Under the pieces are notes generated by a model that was not told where the DNA came from, searched no databases, and worked only from the letters and a program-made list of their open reading frames with translations. The position numbers and the translations under genes are program-made. Positions 20,910 through 32,441 of a DNA stretch of 64,000 nucleotides are shown here, in pieces. Source of the stretch: Protopterus annectens (lineage: Eukaryota; Chordata; Ceratodontiformes; Protopteridae); the NCBI RefSeq assembly GCF_019279795.1, contig NC_056725.1:1745250689-1745314688 (forward strand). The letters are read 5' to 3'. Numbering within the stretch: the first letter of the stretch is position 1; each line of letters opens with the position of its first letter.

Positions 20910-21773
20910 CTAAATAGAATTAGGAGAGGCTATGAGGCCCTGCAGAACTGCAGTGGCAAAGCCTGCTCTGGACTTAGAGTAAAGAGGTAAGTGGTAGTGC
21001 TTTGTGAAGCTGTGCACTGAACTCCAAGTTGCAGCCTCTAAGATTTCTTTGGTTGGTACTCCTCTGAGGAAGGCTGCTGAAGTGGCTGCTGCTCTGGTGG
21101 AATGAGGCCTAATGCCCTTAGGCACTGGTTTGCCATGTTGAAAATAGCAGAAATGGATGCAATGGCCTATCCATTTAGAAATAGTTTGTTTTGAGATAGC
21201 CTTTCCTTGTGATCCTGCAGCATATGACACTAAAAGTTGCTCAGTCTTTCTGAAAGCTTTAGTTCTGTCCAAGTAGAAGCGTAACTGTCTGTGTATGTCC
21301 AAAGAATGCAGAATTTTCTCACCCCTGTTCTGTGGATTAGGATAAAAGATTGGCAAGTGAATGGTCTGGTTAAGGGCCACACTGGACACCACCTTAGGCA
21401 TAAATGTAGGGTTTGTCCTCAGAGAAACCCTGTCTGGATGAAAAATGATGAAAGGTTCCACAGCCATGAGTGCTTGTAACTCCGAGACTTGTCTTGCAGA
21501 GGTTATTGCTAGGAGCAGAGCTGTTTTCCAGGATAAGAATTTTATATCTGCTGTTGATGCTGGCTCGAAAGGAGGCAGTGTGAGTTTTTCCAAAACATAA
21601 TTGAGGTCCCAGGCCGGAATTGGTGCTCTCCTTGGGGGCCTAATGTTTTTAGCCCCTCTGAGGTACTGCCTTATTAAAGGATGAGAAAAAATAGGTGGTT
21701 CCGTATTGTAATGGGCTGAAATGGCAGAGGCGTGAATCTTAATTGATGAGAAGGAAAGGCCTTTGTTCAGCAT
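20910..21773 (-). mobile_element. DIRS tyrosine-recombinase zone (fossil part)
   Basis: An open stretch with a SAM-like N-terminal helix region (SSIKIHASAISAHYN) and recombinase landmarks: LLAITSARQVSELQAL (arm around catalytic Arg), IRPHSTRAAATSAA (H-x-x-R box) and HSFTKHYHL (terminal Tyr region). The size and order fit DIRS recombinases of vertebrates. It belongs to the element at 20398-25974. Confidence 0.8.
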
Positions 21774-21949
21774 CTCAGTTAGGTAATGTAAAATCCGAGG
21801 GATATTTGGTACATACCTGTCAATGCCTTGTTCCTAGTTCCAAGCACAGAATCTCTTCCATTTTTCTGCATAAGATTTTCTGGTGCTGGGCCTCCTGGCC
21901 TCCAAGATAACATCCATAACAGCTTTTGAAAGAGGAGTGTTCTGAATGG

Positions 21950-23915
21950 CTACATTATCCGCCATGCTGCCAGATTTAAGGTCCTGAGTTGGCTGTGCAG
22001 GATCTGATTGTTTGTTGGGTCAGCAAGTGAGAGGTTTGAGGCAATATCCATGCTGGACCTTGAGACAAGCTCTTTAGGATTGGGTACCAGTGCTGACATA
22101 GCCGGTCTGGTGCAATCAGTATCATTTTTGGCTTCTCTTGCCTGACCTTTAGGAGTACCCTGGGAAGGAGAGGCAGTGGGGGAAAAGCATAAATCGTTAG
22201 ATTTTTCCAGCTGAAGGATAGGGCATCCACTTGCCATGCTTGCTTGTGATAAATCCTTGTGCAAAATCTCTACAATTGGCAGTTGTGAGGGGAGGCAAAT
22301 AGATCTATGTCTGGGAATCCCCATTTCCTTATTATCATGCTGAAGACTTGTTGATCCAGTTTCCATTCGTGGGGATCCATGAGGTTTCTGCTTAGATCGT
22401 CTGCCAGAGTATTTGTTTTTCCTGGCAGGAATTGTGCTTGCAGGTGAATTTGAAAAGCCAATGCTGTGTCCCATAAGGTCATTACTTGTCTGCAGAGGGG
22501 GTAGGAATGCGTACCTCCCTGCTTGTTTATGTACCACATGATCGTAGTGTTGTCTGTCTTTATCAGTAACTGTCCTGGATGAAGCAGGTCCTTGAAAGCT
22601 GTCAGGGCATTTTGAACAGCTAGCATCTCTTTTTGATTGATGTGAAGATGCACCTGGTTTGCAGGCCATGTGCCCTGAATACATTTTCCTGCCATATGGG
22701 CCCCCCAGGCATAATCTGATGCATCCGTTGTCAGTGTCTGTCTGGCTGTAGGTAAACTGAATGGCAGACCCTTGTTGTGGTGACAGGCTTCTGCCCACCA
22801 TCGAAACTCCTGTTGTAGGCAGGGAATGAGTGCAATTACTGTCTCTAGGCTGTGGCAATGCTGAGTCCAAACACTTTTAGGTACCATTGTAGTTTCCTCA
22901 TATGCAGTCTGGCATATGGAATTAGTAGAATGCAAGATGCCATGAAACCCAAGGCCTGCAGGATTTTCCTTGCAGATAAGTGGGTTTTTGTTGCCAATTT
23001 CTTGAAGTAAGTAGTCAAATGCTTTTGTTTGTCTGGCATGAGATAAGCCATCTGGGCAGTTGTATTTAAGTTTGCACCCAGGAATATTATCTCTTGAGAG
23101 GGCACTAATTTTGATTTCTTTTCGTTTATTGTGTACCCTAGGCCAATTAGTAATCTTTTTACAAATGCCAGATGCTTCAGAAGAATGTCTTTGTTCTCTG
23201 CTTGAATTAGGCAGTCGTCCAAGTAGGGATATATTTGAATTCCTTTTTGTCTGCAAAATGCAATTACTGGTGCCAGGCATTTTGTGAAGACCCTGGGTGA
23301 AGTAGATAAGCCAAAGGGCAGTGCAGAGAATTGGTAATGCATTGAGCCTGCTATGAATCTGAGATATCTTCTGCAAGATTGTCTGATTGGGACATGCAGG
23401 TATGCCTCTTTTAGGTCCAAAGTTACGAGCCAAGCCTTCTTGCCCAGCATGAGCAGTAGCTGCTGTAGAGTCAACATCTTGAATTTTGGAACTTCCAGAA
23501 ACGTATTTAAAATTGACAGGTCCAGTATTGGTCTCCAGGTTTTGTCCTTTCTGGATACTAGAAATAGTCTCGAGTAAAATCCTTGCCCTTGCTCTTCTTG
23601 TGGTACTTGCTGAATGGCCCTCATGTCCATGAGAGCTGTAATTTGTTTTTGTGCCTCTGCCCATTGATTGTGTGGCAGGTCTGGCATACCTTTTGACCTT
23701 GGTAGGGTGTGAAAATGGAACCTGTAGCCTTGGGACACTATGTTCAGGACCCATTTGTCCTGGGTAACGATTTGCCAATTTGATGAAAAAAGTGCTAGTT
23801 TTCCCCCTAAGGGGGCTGCCAAAAGAAAAGTGCTTGGATCTGGTAGAGGAAAGTCATTGGGACTGTTTCCTGTTAGGCTGAGATTTGTCTTCTCTGCTTT
23901 TAGAGGTAGGAGCAC
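21950..23915 (-). mobile_element. DIRS reverse transcriptase and RNase H zone (fossil part)
   Basis: The zone contains RT landmarks (PILDLSILNTFL, LDLKEAYLHVPI, ALPFGLSTSPRVFTK, YLDDCLIQ) followed by RNase H-like blocks (TDASDYAWGAHM, INQKEMLAVQNAL, IKTDNTTIMWYIN). It then has the linker typical of DIRS-group elements before the recombinase. It is spread over more than one frame in this copy. Confidence 0.8.
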
Positions 23916-23988
23916 CCCATTGTTTAGGCCTGTATGAGCCTTGGGGCTGAGATCTGCCTCTGGGACACCTGTATCTGCCTCTTTGTGG

Positions 23989-25692
23989 TCACTCTGACAC
24001 GGGAAAGGACCAATTTTTAGAGGGCCAGTTCCTGCTAAACCTGGGTGGCTGTACCTGTAAGAAATCCTTGACTATCTGCATGGATTTTGCTTTATCCTCC
24101 ATGTTTTTCAACACCTCTTCTGCTTTAGTACCAAACAAAGTATCATGCTGTAATGGTGCATCTAATAATTTTGCTTTAACATGATCAGGCAGAATCTGTT
24201 CCTTTAAACAAGCATGCCTTCTAATAACAGAACCTGTAACAGCGGCCCTGCAAGAGGCCTCCAGTGAATTATAGCTACATTGCAAAGTATGCTTTCCCAC
24301 TTGTTCAGCTGCATGCAATAAATCCTGCAATTCCTTGTTCTCTGAACCTTCAGTATTTGTCAACAATTTCTGTTTAAGCAGTGACATTAAATATTTCTGA
24401 TATTTAAGCATATGAAACTGACAATTTAAAGCCCTTACAGCCAGGGTAGCAGAAGTGTAGACTTTTTCCCCCATCTGTCTAGAGCCCTAGAATCCCTATC
24501 AAAGGGGACAGGGTTTTTTGCAGTGGAAACTTTAACCCCTTTAGGACCCTGAGATATAGTTTCTTGGTCAGCAGCGAGGTTTTTATATAGGAATTTATAA
24601 AAATCTGGGACCCTGTAGTACCTGTCTGGCTTAGCAGGTGCAGGGGGTAAAGAGTCAGGGGACGGGCCAGACTCTGAAAATACATCATCTACAATATCCA
24701 GGACAGGTGGAATAGCAAGGGGTCTGTGCTGAGGAAGTAGCAGAAAGTCTCTGAGCCTTCTCGTAGATTCAGAATAATCTTGGCTCTACCAGTTGAAATG
24801 CTCCCTCATGATATGCAGGGTTTCCCCAAAAGAATAATCCTCAGGAGGAGAGGCTGAAGGAATGGATTCTTCAGCATCAGAATCCTCATAGGGAAGCATG
24901 GAGTAATCCTGATCAGAAGAGGAGTCAGAGGAAATAGAAACCTAATCAGAAGAATCATACTCTGTCTCTTGCCTAGGCTTTTTATCAGGACGGGGATGGG
25001 AACCCCTGATCAAGCTAATTAGGTCTTCGGCCATTTTGAGCATCTGTTTTTTAGGCATGGACGTCTGAGAATGAAAATGCTGTACTTGTTTCTTTGTCTT
25101 TAGAGCTGCTTTAGTCTTTGTCTTTGAAGCTGAAGTTGGCTTAATATATAGTTGTGTAGGTCTGAAGACACCCTCAGAAGCCGATGCCTGCTCAGCGGCT
25201 CCGGACCCATCTGAGGGAATGATTTCCGAGTGTCCAATACCTTGAGTTTCCAGAGGCCCAGTTGGCTCCATGTGGAAGTCGGAAGCGGCCTGTGGCTCTG
25301 AGGTAGTGGGCGCCAGGGGCTGTGAAAGCGCCACACTGAGAACCGGCAAACCGGTGACTGGCCTAGCAGAGGCTTTGACGTCGGTTTTGGACCTCGGATG
25401 CCTATCCTTTTCCTTGTCCTTGCATTTTTTTGTAAACTCCGGTTGTCGGCTGGACCGACGGCATTATATAATTAAATCTTCGGCCAAAGTAATGAAATGC
25501 AAAATCGAACTGACGCTTGATAGTGCGTTGGTTAAATCTAGCACAAAACTGACAGCTAGCAACGTTGTGATCAAGGCCTAGGCAAGGAATACAGTAAGAG
25601 TGAAAATCCTTATGAGGTATTTGCTTCCCACAAGAAATACAATTGTTAACTTTTTCTGACATTGGTCTGGAGCAAGAAAAAAGTTTCCCCAA
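23989..25692 (-). mobile_element. DIRS gag-like zone (fossil part)
   Basis: The N-terminal cysteine-rich block (CISCGKQIPHKDFHSYC, then CLGLDHNVASCQFC) matches the start of vertebrate DIRS gag-like proteins. A Lys/Ser-rich and acidic middle follows, and then a helical domain (for example VRALNCQFHMLKYQKYL). It is broken into several pieces. The role is inferred from position and composition. Confidence 0.7.
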
Positions 25693-25797
25693 TGAGGTAC
25701 TTAGCTTTAATGAAGACTTCGGTTCTGAAATTCGGATTTGAAAATCTCAGGAGTCGGCCGACCGGCACTTGCGAACTGCTTTTGCTTTGTGGCAAGA

Positions 25798-25974
25798 AAG
25801 ACTGAAGAAAATGGCATCAGCTGCATCTTTTATACCCCTGGCGCACTGACGTCAGGGAAGAGGTGACAGAAACTGACGCCGGACCTAGACTTTGGAATTC
25901 TGGCCGACTGAGGGTAGCCTGCCAGCAGGATAACCCAAGAGTAATGACTGCAACAGTGAAACATGATGAACATC
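25798..25974. repeat. DIRS right inverted terminal repeat
   Basis: Reverse complement of the left repeat from cattttcttcag to cactgttgcag, with about 6 percent mismatches by eye. The outer end reads ...cagtgaaacatgatgaacat. Confidence 0.85.
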
Positions 25975-25975
25975 A

Positions 25976-26605
25976 GTAAATCTGCTCCTGTTCATATCCA
26001 GGATAAATGGGACTGTTATTTTCAACTTACCATTTCATCAAACCATTTCTCTTCTCTTCTTTCCGAATCCTACACCCTACCACCAGTCTTCACCAACACC
26101 TTAATAGTTTTAATAGATCTCCCAGCTATATTCATTATATGCACATCCCTACCTCTATACTTGTAATATAAACCTAATTATAGCCACATTTCTCTGAACA
26201 TGCTTTACAACCTACCTCTTAACTATAATATTAACATTCTTCCCCTACCTCGTTCCTTCCCTCACCATAATTTCTTTGAATTTATAGTCACTAAATCACT
26301 CGCTTTATCATCTGTCTGACAAACCCATTAATACACCACTTCATATGCTTCGTGTTTGACATATACTAAAGCATACAAATCCTTTATACTCTAATAGCTG
26401 CCACTACTTTCATATGCACGTAATCTAATCAGCAAGTCTATGTGTAATTATTAATGTATATTATTTAATGTCTGTTCTTGTATATTACTGAATGTATGTT
26501 TAAAATATTTATAATATGTTGGAGCACTTCTTCCCTTTTTTGACTAAACCTAGTCAGACAAACCTGATAAACAAATGTAAAATAAAATAAAAATATTTAA
26601 AATTA
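25976..26605 (+). mobile_element. L2-like LINE relic, 3' part (inferred continuation)
   Basis: C/T-rich, then AT-rich sequence ending with gagcacttcttccctttttt and an (aaat)-rich tail near 26575-26600, which resembles an L2-group 3' end. If this joins the fragment at 19871-20395, the DIRS element inserted into the LINE just before its 3' UTR. No coding block is recognisable here, so the link rests on position and tail type. Confidence 0.4.
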
Positions 26606-26764
26606 ATATTGAGCTGAAATAGTTTATCAATGATTTATATAACCACAGTTAGTAAAACAAAGCAAATATTCTCCACCACAAAATTGATCCATTTCCGTAA
26701 AGTGCAAAGGATTTATTCTAAAATACTGCTATTGACATAAAATACAGAATATAATATCTTTATC

Positions 26765-29560
26765 AATGATATCTGAGTGTGGGGTGGTTTTGGATGCTTT
26801 GGTGAGGTCTTGATATGCAGTGTGTGCTGATTTGCCCTCATCTATTGCTTTAGTAACCTTCACAAAGAAGTCAACCAGTTTAAGTAGGAAGGATTTGCCC
26901 TTAACAGATCCAAACTGGCTTAGGTCAAGATTTTATAGGTTACCTATGTCATTATTTATTAATTCCATAATGATCCTTTTCATAGCCTTACAGATGAGAC
27001 TTGTTAGACTTATGTCCCCATAATTTACTGTGTCCATTGATGCCTCAACTTTGTGCTTTGGGATGACAGTTGGTGTCCTTCATTTGTCCGGCACAAAGCC
27101 TTTTGGAGGCTGACATTGAATAGCCGCTGTATGGAGTCTGACAAGTCCTGTTTCAGGCTGACCAATAAGCAGCCTGATATGTTATGTAGCCCCATAGGAG
27201 GAGTGTTCTTTGCCTTGGATAGTGCCTTGAGGACTTATTAATGGGAGATTTAAGTTTAGATATGGCTATGAGATCCAGGAATGTAGGAGGGGAGAGTGGA
27301 GTGAGGTTAAAGCTAAATTTATCAGATAGCAGGCTGGCTATGTCCTCTGGGTCTGAGTTCATGACATCATTTAATACTAACTCTGCACTGATCCGGGCAT
27401 TGTTTCTATGACTAAAGAAGGCTTTGTGGTTGTCTTTTGCCTGGGTCACAATTTTTACCTCATATCTAACTTTGGTTGATTTGAGCAGGATACGTATTTC
27501 TCTGTTAAATTTAGCAACAGTTTTTTTTTTCAGCTTAAGAATTGCATTTGCTTTTATGTGCAATAAGGTTTTTTATTCTATTTTAGACCCTGTTGTAATA
27601 AAGGATGCTGCATAAGTAGTGGGATCCGTGATTTAGAAGGGGATGTTGAATTTAGCCAGGTTATTACTCAGTTTCTGCACATTAGCCTCAGCACAATCTC
27701 TGGATACCAAGGAATTGGAAGATGCTTCTGGCATCAATCCTAAAGTGGATGTGACTTATTTGTGGTCCAATTTGACAAGGAAGGGAGTTACAGCTGGTAG
27801 GGAGCAGAGCTGCCCCATATTAGTGAGGACCAAGTTCAGGATTTTATTACCTCTGGGGTGTGGACTAACTGGTCCAGAGAGTCTGGATTGATAAAATCCA
27901 AAATCTTTGGGCATACATGTTAGATGATCTGCCTTATTTAACTAGTCTGGAGGTGCTGTTTTTCTACAAATATGGAGACACTGCCACCTTTATTGCTGAA
28001 ATGCTCTCAATGGTTTTAAACCAGGTACCCATAACAATGCAGATATCAATGTTTCCCAGGATAAGATGTGCCTGTAGGGGGTGGAGTTTTTTGTTAAGGC
28101 TTCTAGCATTGAGCAGCAATACTTTTATGTTATCCAAATTTCGTTTTGTTATGTTGGAAGCTTTTAAAACAGGCATTGCCTGAAAAAGTCAGTAGGGGGT
28201 GAACAATGTTTTAGCCAATATATGAAAGCCTTGGGAGGACAGGTGCAGACCATCCCTGGAAAAGCTGTTAGGGCTATCTACCATCTCTTCCTAGGCTGAT
28301 ATATATTGGATCCAAGCTGTTAGGGCTATCTACCATCTCTTCCTAGGCTGATATATATTGGATCCAAGCTGTTAGGGCTATCTACCATCTCCTCCTAGGC
28401 TGATATATATTGGATCCAAGCTGTTAGGGCTATCTACCATCTCCTCCTAGGCTGATATATATTGGATCCAAGCTGTTAGGGCTATCTACCATCTCCTCCT
28501 AGGCTGATATATATTGGATCCAAGCTGTTAGGGCTATCTACCATCTCCTCCTAGGCTGATATATATTGGATCCAAGCTGTTAGGGCTATCTACCATCTCT
28601 TCCTAGGCTGATATATATTGGATCCAAGCTGTTAGGGCTATCTACCATCTCTTCCTAGGCTGATATATATTGGATCCAAGCTGTTAGGGCTATCTACCAT
28701 CTCCTCCTAGGCTGATATATATTGGATCCAAGCTGTTAGGGCTATCTACCATCTCCTCCTAGGCTGATATATATTGGATCCAAGCTGTTAGGGCTATCTA
28801 CCATCTCCTCCTAGGCTGATATATATTGGATCCAAGCTGTTAGGGCTATCTACCATCTCTTCCTAGGCTGATATATATTGGATCCAAGCTGTTAGGGCTA
28901 TCTACCATCTCTTCCTAGGCTGATATATATTGGATCCAAGCTGTTAGGGCTATCTACCATCTCTTCCTAGGCTGATATATATTGGATCCAAGCTGTTAGG
29001 GCTATCTACCATCTCCTCCTAGGCTGATATATATTGGATCCACACTGAATGACACAAGAAGCTCAGACAATTGTTAAAGTCAATAATCTTTTGTTTATTG
29101 CTGCATTATTCTTGGTGTAGGTAAAATGCTGCTCATGGCTGGGTTCATACCAGTCTTGGATGCATATTCCTAGAGTTCCATTATGTCTCTGTTCATATTG
29201 TCCAGTGCGGAACATCTCATGTCATTTATACTCACACATACTATGACTGTGTCATATGTACAATTGTGCTGCAAGGACTTGAGTGCCTGCACGATGTGGC
29301 TAATCCTGTCACCTGATAGGCAGCAGTCCTTGACCCTTTCCTTGCACAACTTGGTGAGTGGTGTGTTAGTGTCTCACAATTCAGTCACCTATTGCTAGGA
29401 TGTTGGATTGTGTGGAGGTTTACGTTGTGGACTTTGAATTGAAACACCATGAATCTATGGTGTATTTTTCAAGATGGGTGCTGCCTGTTTTGTGAGTGGT
29501 AGGCAGTAATCTACTTTAGGCATTGTCTTTAGTAATGTTTGAGATTTCATGGATTCTATT
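26765..29560 (-). mobile_element. CR1 LINE copy 7, old, contains a minisatellite
   Basis: Reading leftwards on the minus strand: SGNH part of ORF1 (about 29410-28200, expanded by the tandem array), endonuclease start (28176-27964, LDNIKVLLLNARSLNKKLH), linker (27563-27153, SLLSDKFSFNLTPLSPP) and RT fingers to motif A (27130-26790, DLTKASKTTPHSDI-like). The RT core and 3' end are missing. The amino-acid differences from copies 8, 10 and 15 are large, so this is an older subfamily. Confidence 0.75.
28262..29041. repeat. 52-bp minisatellite, 15 units
   Basis: Fifteen head-to-tail units of 52 bp, nearly identical, each containing gctgttagggctatctacca and cctaggctgatatatattgg. One position alternates between ctcTtcctag and ctcCtcctag; in order the units read T T C C C C T T C C C T T T C. 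The unit equals a stretch of CR1 ORF1 between the YLSAW and DGLH codons of copy 7, so the array was born inside the LINE. 52 is not a multiple of 3, so the array does not encode a repeat protein. Confidence 0.95.
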
Positions 29561-29579
29561 GGGATGAAGTGATTCTATT

Positions 29580-30744
29580 TATAAACTAATTTTAGTTGAT
29601 TGTGTAAGTTTTTGATATTTTGCATGGGTACTTTTGCTCTGTAAAATTAAATAGTGTTCTACCTTGGGGATATATGATTTTTTAATGTGGGACTGACTTT
29701 TAGTTTTTGATTGCTCCAAACAGTATATATATTTTTAAGTTTATCATCATCTGCATGCAGTTCAGCCATTTCCATACAGAGCCGAAGTTGTTACAGCTCT
29801 TCTTGCAACATGTGAGGTGATTTGTCTGAAAATTATACATCTTCTTCATAAAGGGTACAGTTGATGGTTGGTAAGTGAAACGGTAAATTGTTAATGAATA
29901 TGTAAAAATGAGTATAGGAAAAAGAAATTCCACTAAGGTTGAGCCTTATGGTATTCCAGCTGAGACTGTACTGGTATTGGATCTGTTGAGTGTGTGAGTG
30001 ATTGTAAATGTTCTATTGGTTAGGTGAACCATTGCATGGAACTTTTACTTGTATCAAAATTAATCAGGGTGCTAAGTAACAGAGTGTTATTTACAGATTC
30101 AAAGGCACAGTGCAGAGTGATGAAAAGAGCTGCTCCTAGCTAGCCTTTATCCATAGCCTCAAAGATAAACTAGTTATAGAGAATATTGATATTTTGTGTA
30201 CTACATTTGTTACAAAATCAATGTTGTCTGTTTGTTAAGAGACCAAATTTGAAATATGTTCTACTAGTTGCTTAATACAGAAGTTTTTCCATGATTTTGG
30301 CTAGTAAGCATAATATTGAAATTAATCTGTAGCCAGAAGCTACTTAGTGTTTCTAACTCAATGGGGCTGGCACTAAAGCTGATTGTTTCCATAATTAAAG
30401 GGTTGTACCTGTGGTAAGTGTGAAATTAATAGTGATGCAGTGGCTTGCAAATGTACTTTGTCATAATTTGGACAAACTTTGGTTGTAAATCTGAATGTTT
30501 TACTGACCTGTTTATGTCAAAGATTTCAAGTTCAAGTAGCACATGTTTGGAGGAAACTGCTTTGAAGGAGAATGGTTGAATTTCACAGAATATAGTGCCT
30601 GCTTTTGTGGTATGTAATGTCTGGGGCATTGTTTCTAGTGGTCTTCATATCATTAACTAGCACTGGGCGGAGGCTGAACTGCGCATTTAAGGTGGGTTAT
30701 TACTGTTGAGCGTGTTCCTCAAAATTTCTTTTGGGGAACATGAT
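29580..30744 (-). mobile_element. L2-like LINE relic 2, RT part
   Basis: Minus-strand frames give, from right to left, GxxGAALFITLHCAFESVN (RT motif A side, about 30150-30095), SAGIPxGSTL (motif B, about 29970-29940) and INNLPFHLPTINCTLYEEDV (about 29900-29840), where the catalytic YADD reads YEED. It then reads MLQEELQQLRLCMEMAELHA (about 29805-29755). The spacing is right for an L2-type RT; several frames are used. The other end of this element is at 33863-34680. Confidence 0.65.
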
Positions 30745-30979
30745 TGATGAAAATGATTGATTTCAACAACTGGCTAAGTTTCTGGTGTCATTCTAAGGGG
30801 ATCTAGTATCTGTCTGCCTGGGATGACATGATTAACAGACCTCAATGCTTTGCCAGAGATGGCCTGCATCTGTCACCCCTGGGCTTCTGGATACTGGCCA
30901 AGGCTTTAGCCAACCCTATAGTGCCTTTTTTAGGCGGTGTTCCAAAGACCAAACTACCACTGTAACAGCTACAAACAAA

Positions 30980-31870
30980 TGCAATCTGAGGGTCATGTTG
31001 CTCAATGCTAGAAGTCTAAATCTCAAAATGCACTCACTCAAGGCACTCCTTAAAATAGAGAACATCAACATTTGTGCTGTAACAGGGACCTGGTTCAAGG
31101 CAGGAGAAATTACCCCTGCACTATCAGGCTATAACTCATTCCACACTTTTCGGCCCCAGAACTTAGACTGAAGCTCCAAAGGCGGTGGTGTTTACATATT
31201 CATAAAGGATGCGCACACCTCCAGACTGGTGGACCAACATAATGCATCAGAGATACTTCAGGTGCAACTAACATTGGGTAAGACAGCGATTCAGGTCGTA
31301 GCCTGCTATAGGTCCCCAACCACGTCCCAAGACTCGCACTCCACATTCTGAAGCACCCTGGAGAATATTAGGGTCCGACCTAACACTCTCTTACTAGGCG
31401 ACTTCAACTACCCCTCCATTAACTGGGTAAACTACTCATGTACCAATACACTTGCCCAGTGTTTCCTGTTGTTCATTAATTCCAGTGCCCTGGACCAGCT
31501 CATTCTTACCCCGACTAGAGGTAGCAACATCTTTGACCTGGTCATTACTAACATGGGCGACTGTTGCTCTACACCAATAGTCAGCTCCTCCCTGGTTAGA
31601 GCCAACTACAAACTAATCACCTTGGAAATCCACATCCCTCCCACCCACCCAGCAAAGGTAACCACCATGAAAAACTTCTCCAAAGCTAACTTTGGGATCC
31701 TAAAAACAGAGGTGGCTAACTTCATGGCACCCATTCAAATGGAGAATAGTTGCGTGACTGCAGAATCATACACCAATGCACTGTACAAACATGTACACAA
31801 ATGCATGGATCTCGCCATACCCAATAGAACCAAGACACTCTCCTCCAAAAAAAGAAAGCCAATCTGGTAG
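30980..31870 (+). pseudogene. CR1 copy 8 ORF2 endonuclease and linker
   Basis: Blocks in order: LRVMLLNARSLNLKMHSL, INICAVTGTWFKAG (the usual TETW reads TGTW), SKGGGVYIFIKD, RTLLLGDFNYPSINW, LDQLILTPTRGSNIFDLVIT, and VRANYKLITLEIHIP, where the catalytic SDH reads ANY. The SDH change would inactivate the nuclease. The linker ends at KKRKPIW with a stop just after. Confidence 0.75.
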
Positions 31871-32441
31871 TCCTCTGCCATAAACAAACTCTGCAACAGA
31901 AGGAGGAAACTGATGTGGAATAAGGTGAACTCCCAAGACTGGAAAAACTCCCTTATCTGCCTCAACAAAAAGTTGAAATCCCTCATCAAATCCTATAAAG
32001 CTGGGTATGAAAACAGAATTGCAGCAGATAGTAAAGACAACCACAAGGCCTTCTGTAGTTATGTAAAGAATCTCCATGGCAATACCCAGATTTGCTCTGA
32101 GTTACTTCACAATGGTACCTCCTATACCGAGCCAACAGATATTGCCAGTATACTGGCCGACAGATTCAGTGCCAACATTACCCCCTCTCCCCCCAAAGGA
32201 CCAATCACAATACCAGTAGATTACCAGGTAACCAGTATTACAGCTTAACAGGTTAAAACAGCACTGTCCAAGGCCAAGAATACAGCTTCTATGAGACCTG
32301 ACAATATCCCTGGCTGTGTTCTACATGAACTAGAGTGAATTAGCACCTCACCAGTGTGCCCTGTTCAATCACAGCCTCACCTCAGGCTTTGTCCCTACCA
32401 GATGATGCATTACTACAGTCATCCCTCTCCACAAAAAAGGA

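Larger units (their letters stand above)
20398..25974 (-). mobile_element. DIRS-type tyrosine-recombinase retroelement (fossil)
   Basis: A structurally complete DIRS element on the minus strand. It has inverted terminal repeats (about 20398-20605 and 25798-25974), an internal complementary region (about 20770-20885), and three coding zones in the usual order: gag-like, RT-RNase H, tyrosine recombinase. The internal region is complementary to the outer ends of both terminal repeats, the DIRS hallmark. The two repeats differ at roughly 10 of about 157 aligned positions by my count. The coding zones carry perhaps five to eight apparent breaks, so the copy looks fairly young but inactive. DIRS elements integrate via the recombinase and leave no target duplication; none is seen. 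It lies inside an L2-like LINE relic. Confidence 0.85.

Noticed and set aside
21976-23577. Additional open frames overlapping the DIRS element on both strands
   Set aside because: Shadows of the element's coding zones; not treated as separate genes.
28262-29041. Regular repeats that could suggest a CRISPR array
   Set aside because: Units are contiguous 52-bp repeats with no unique spacers, in a vertebrate LINE context; it is a minisatellite.
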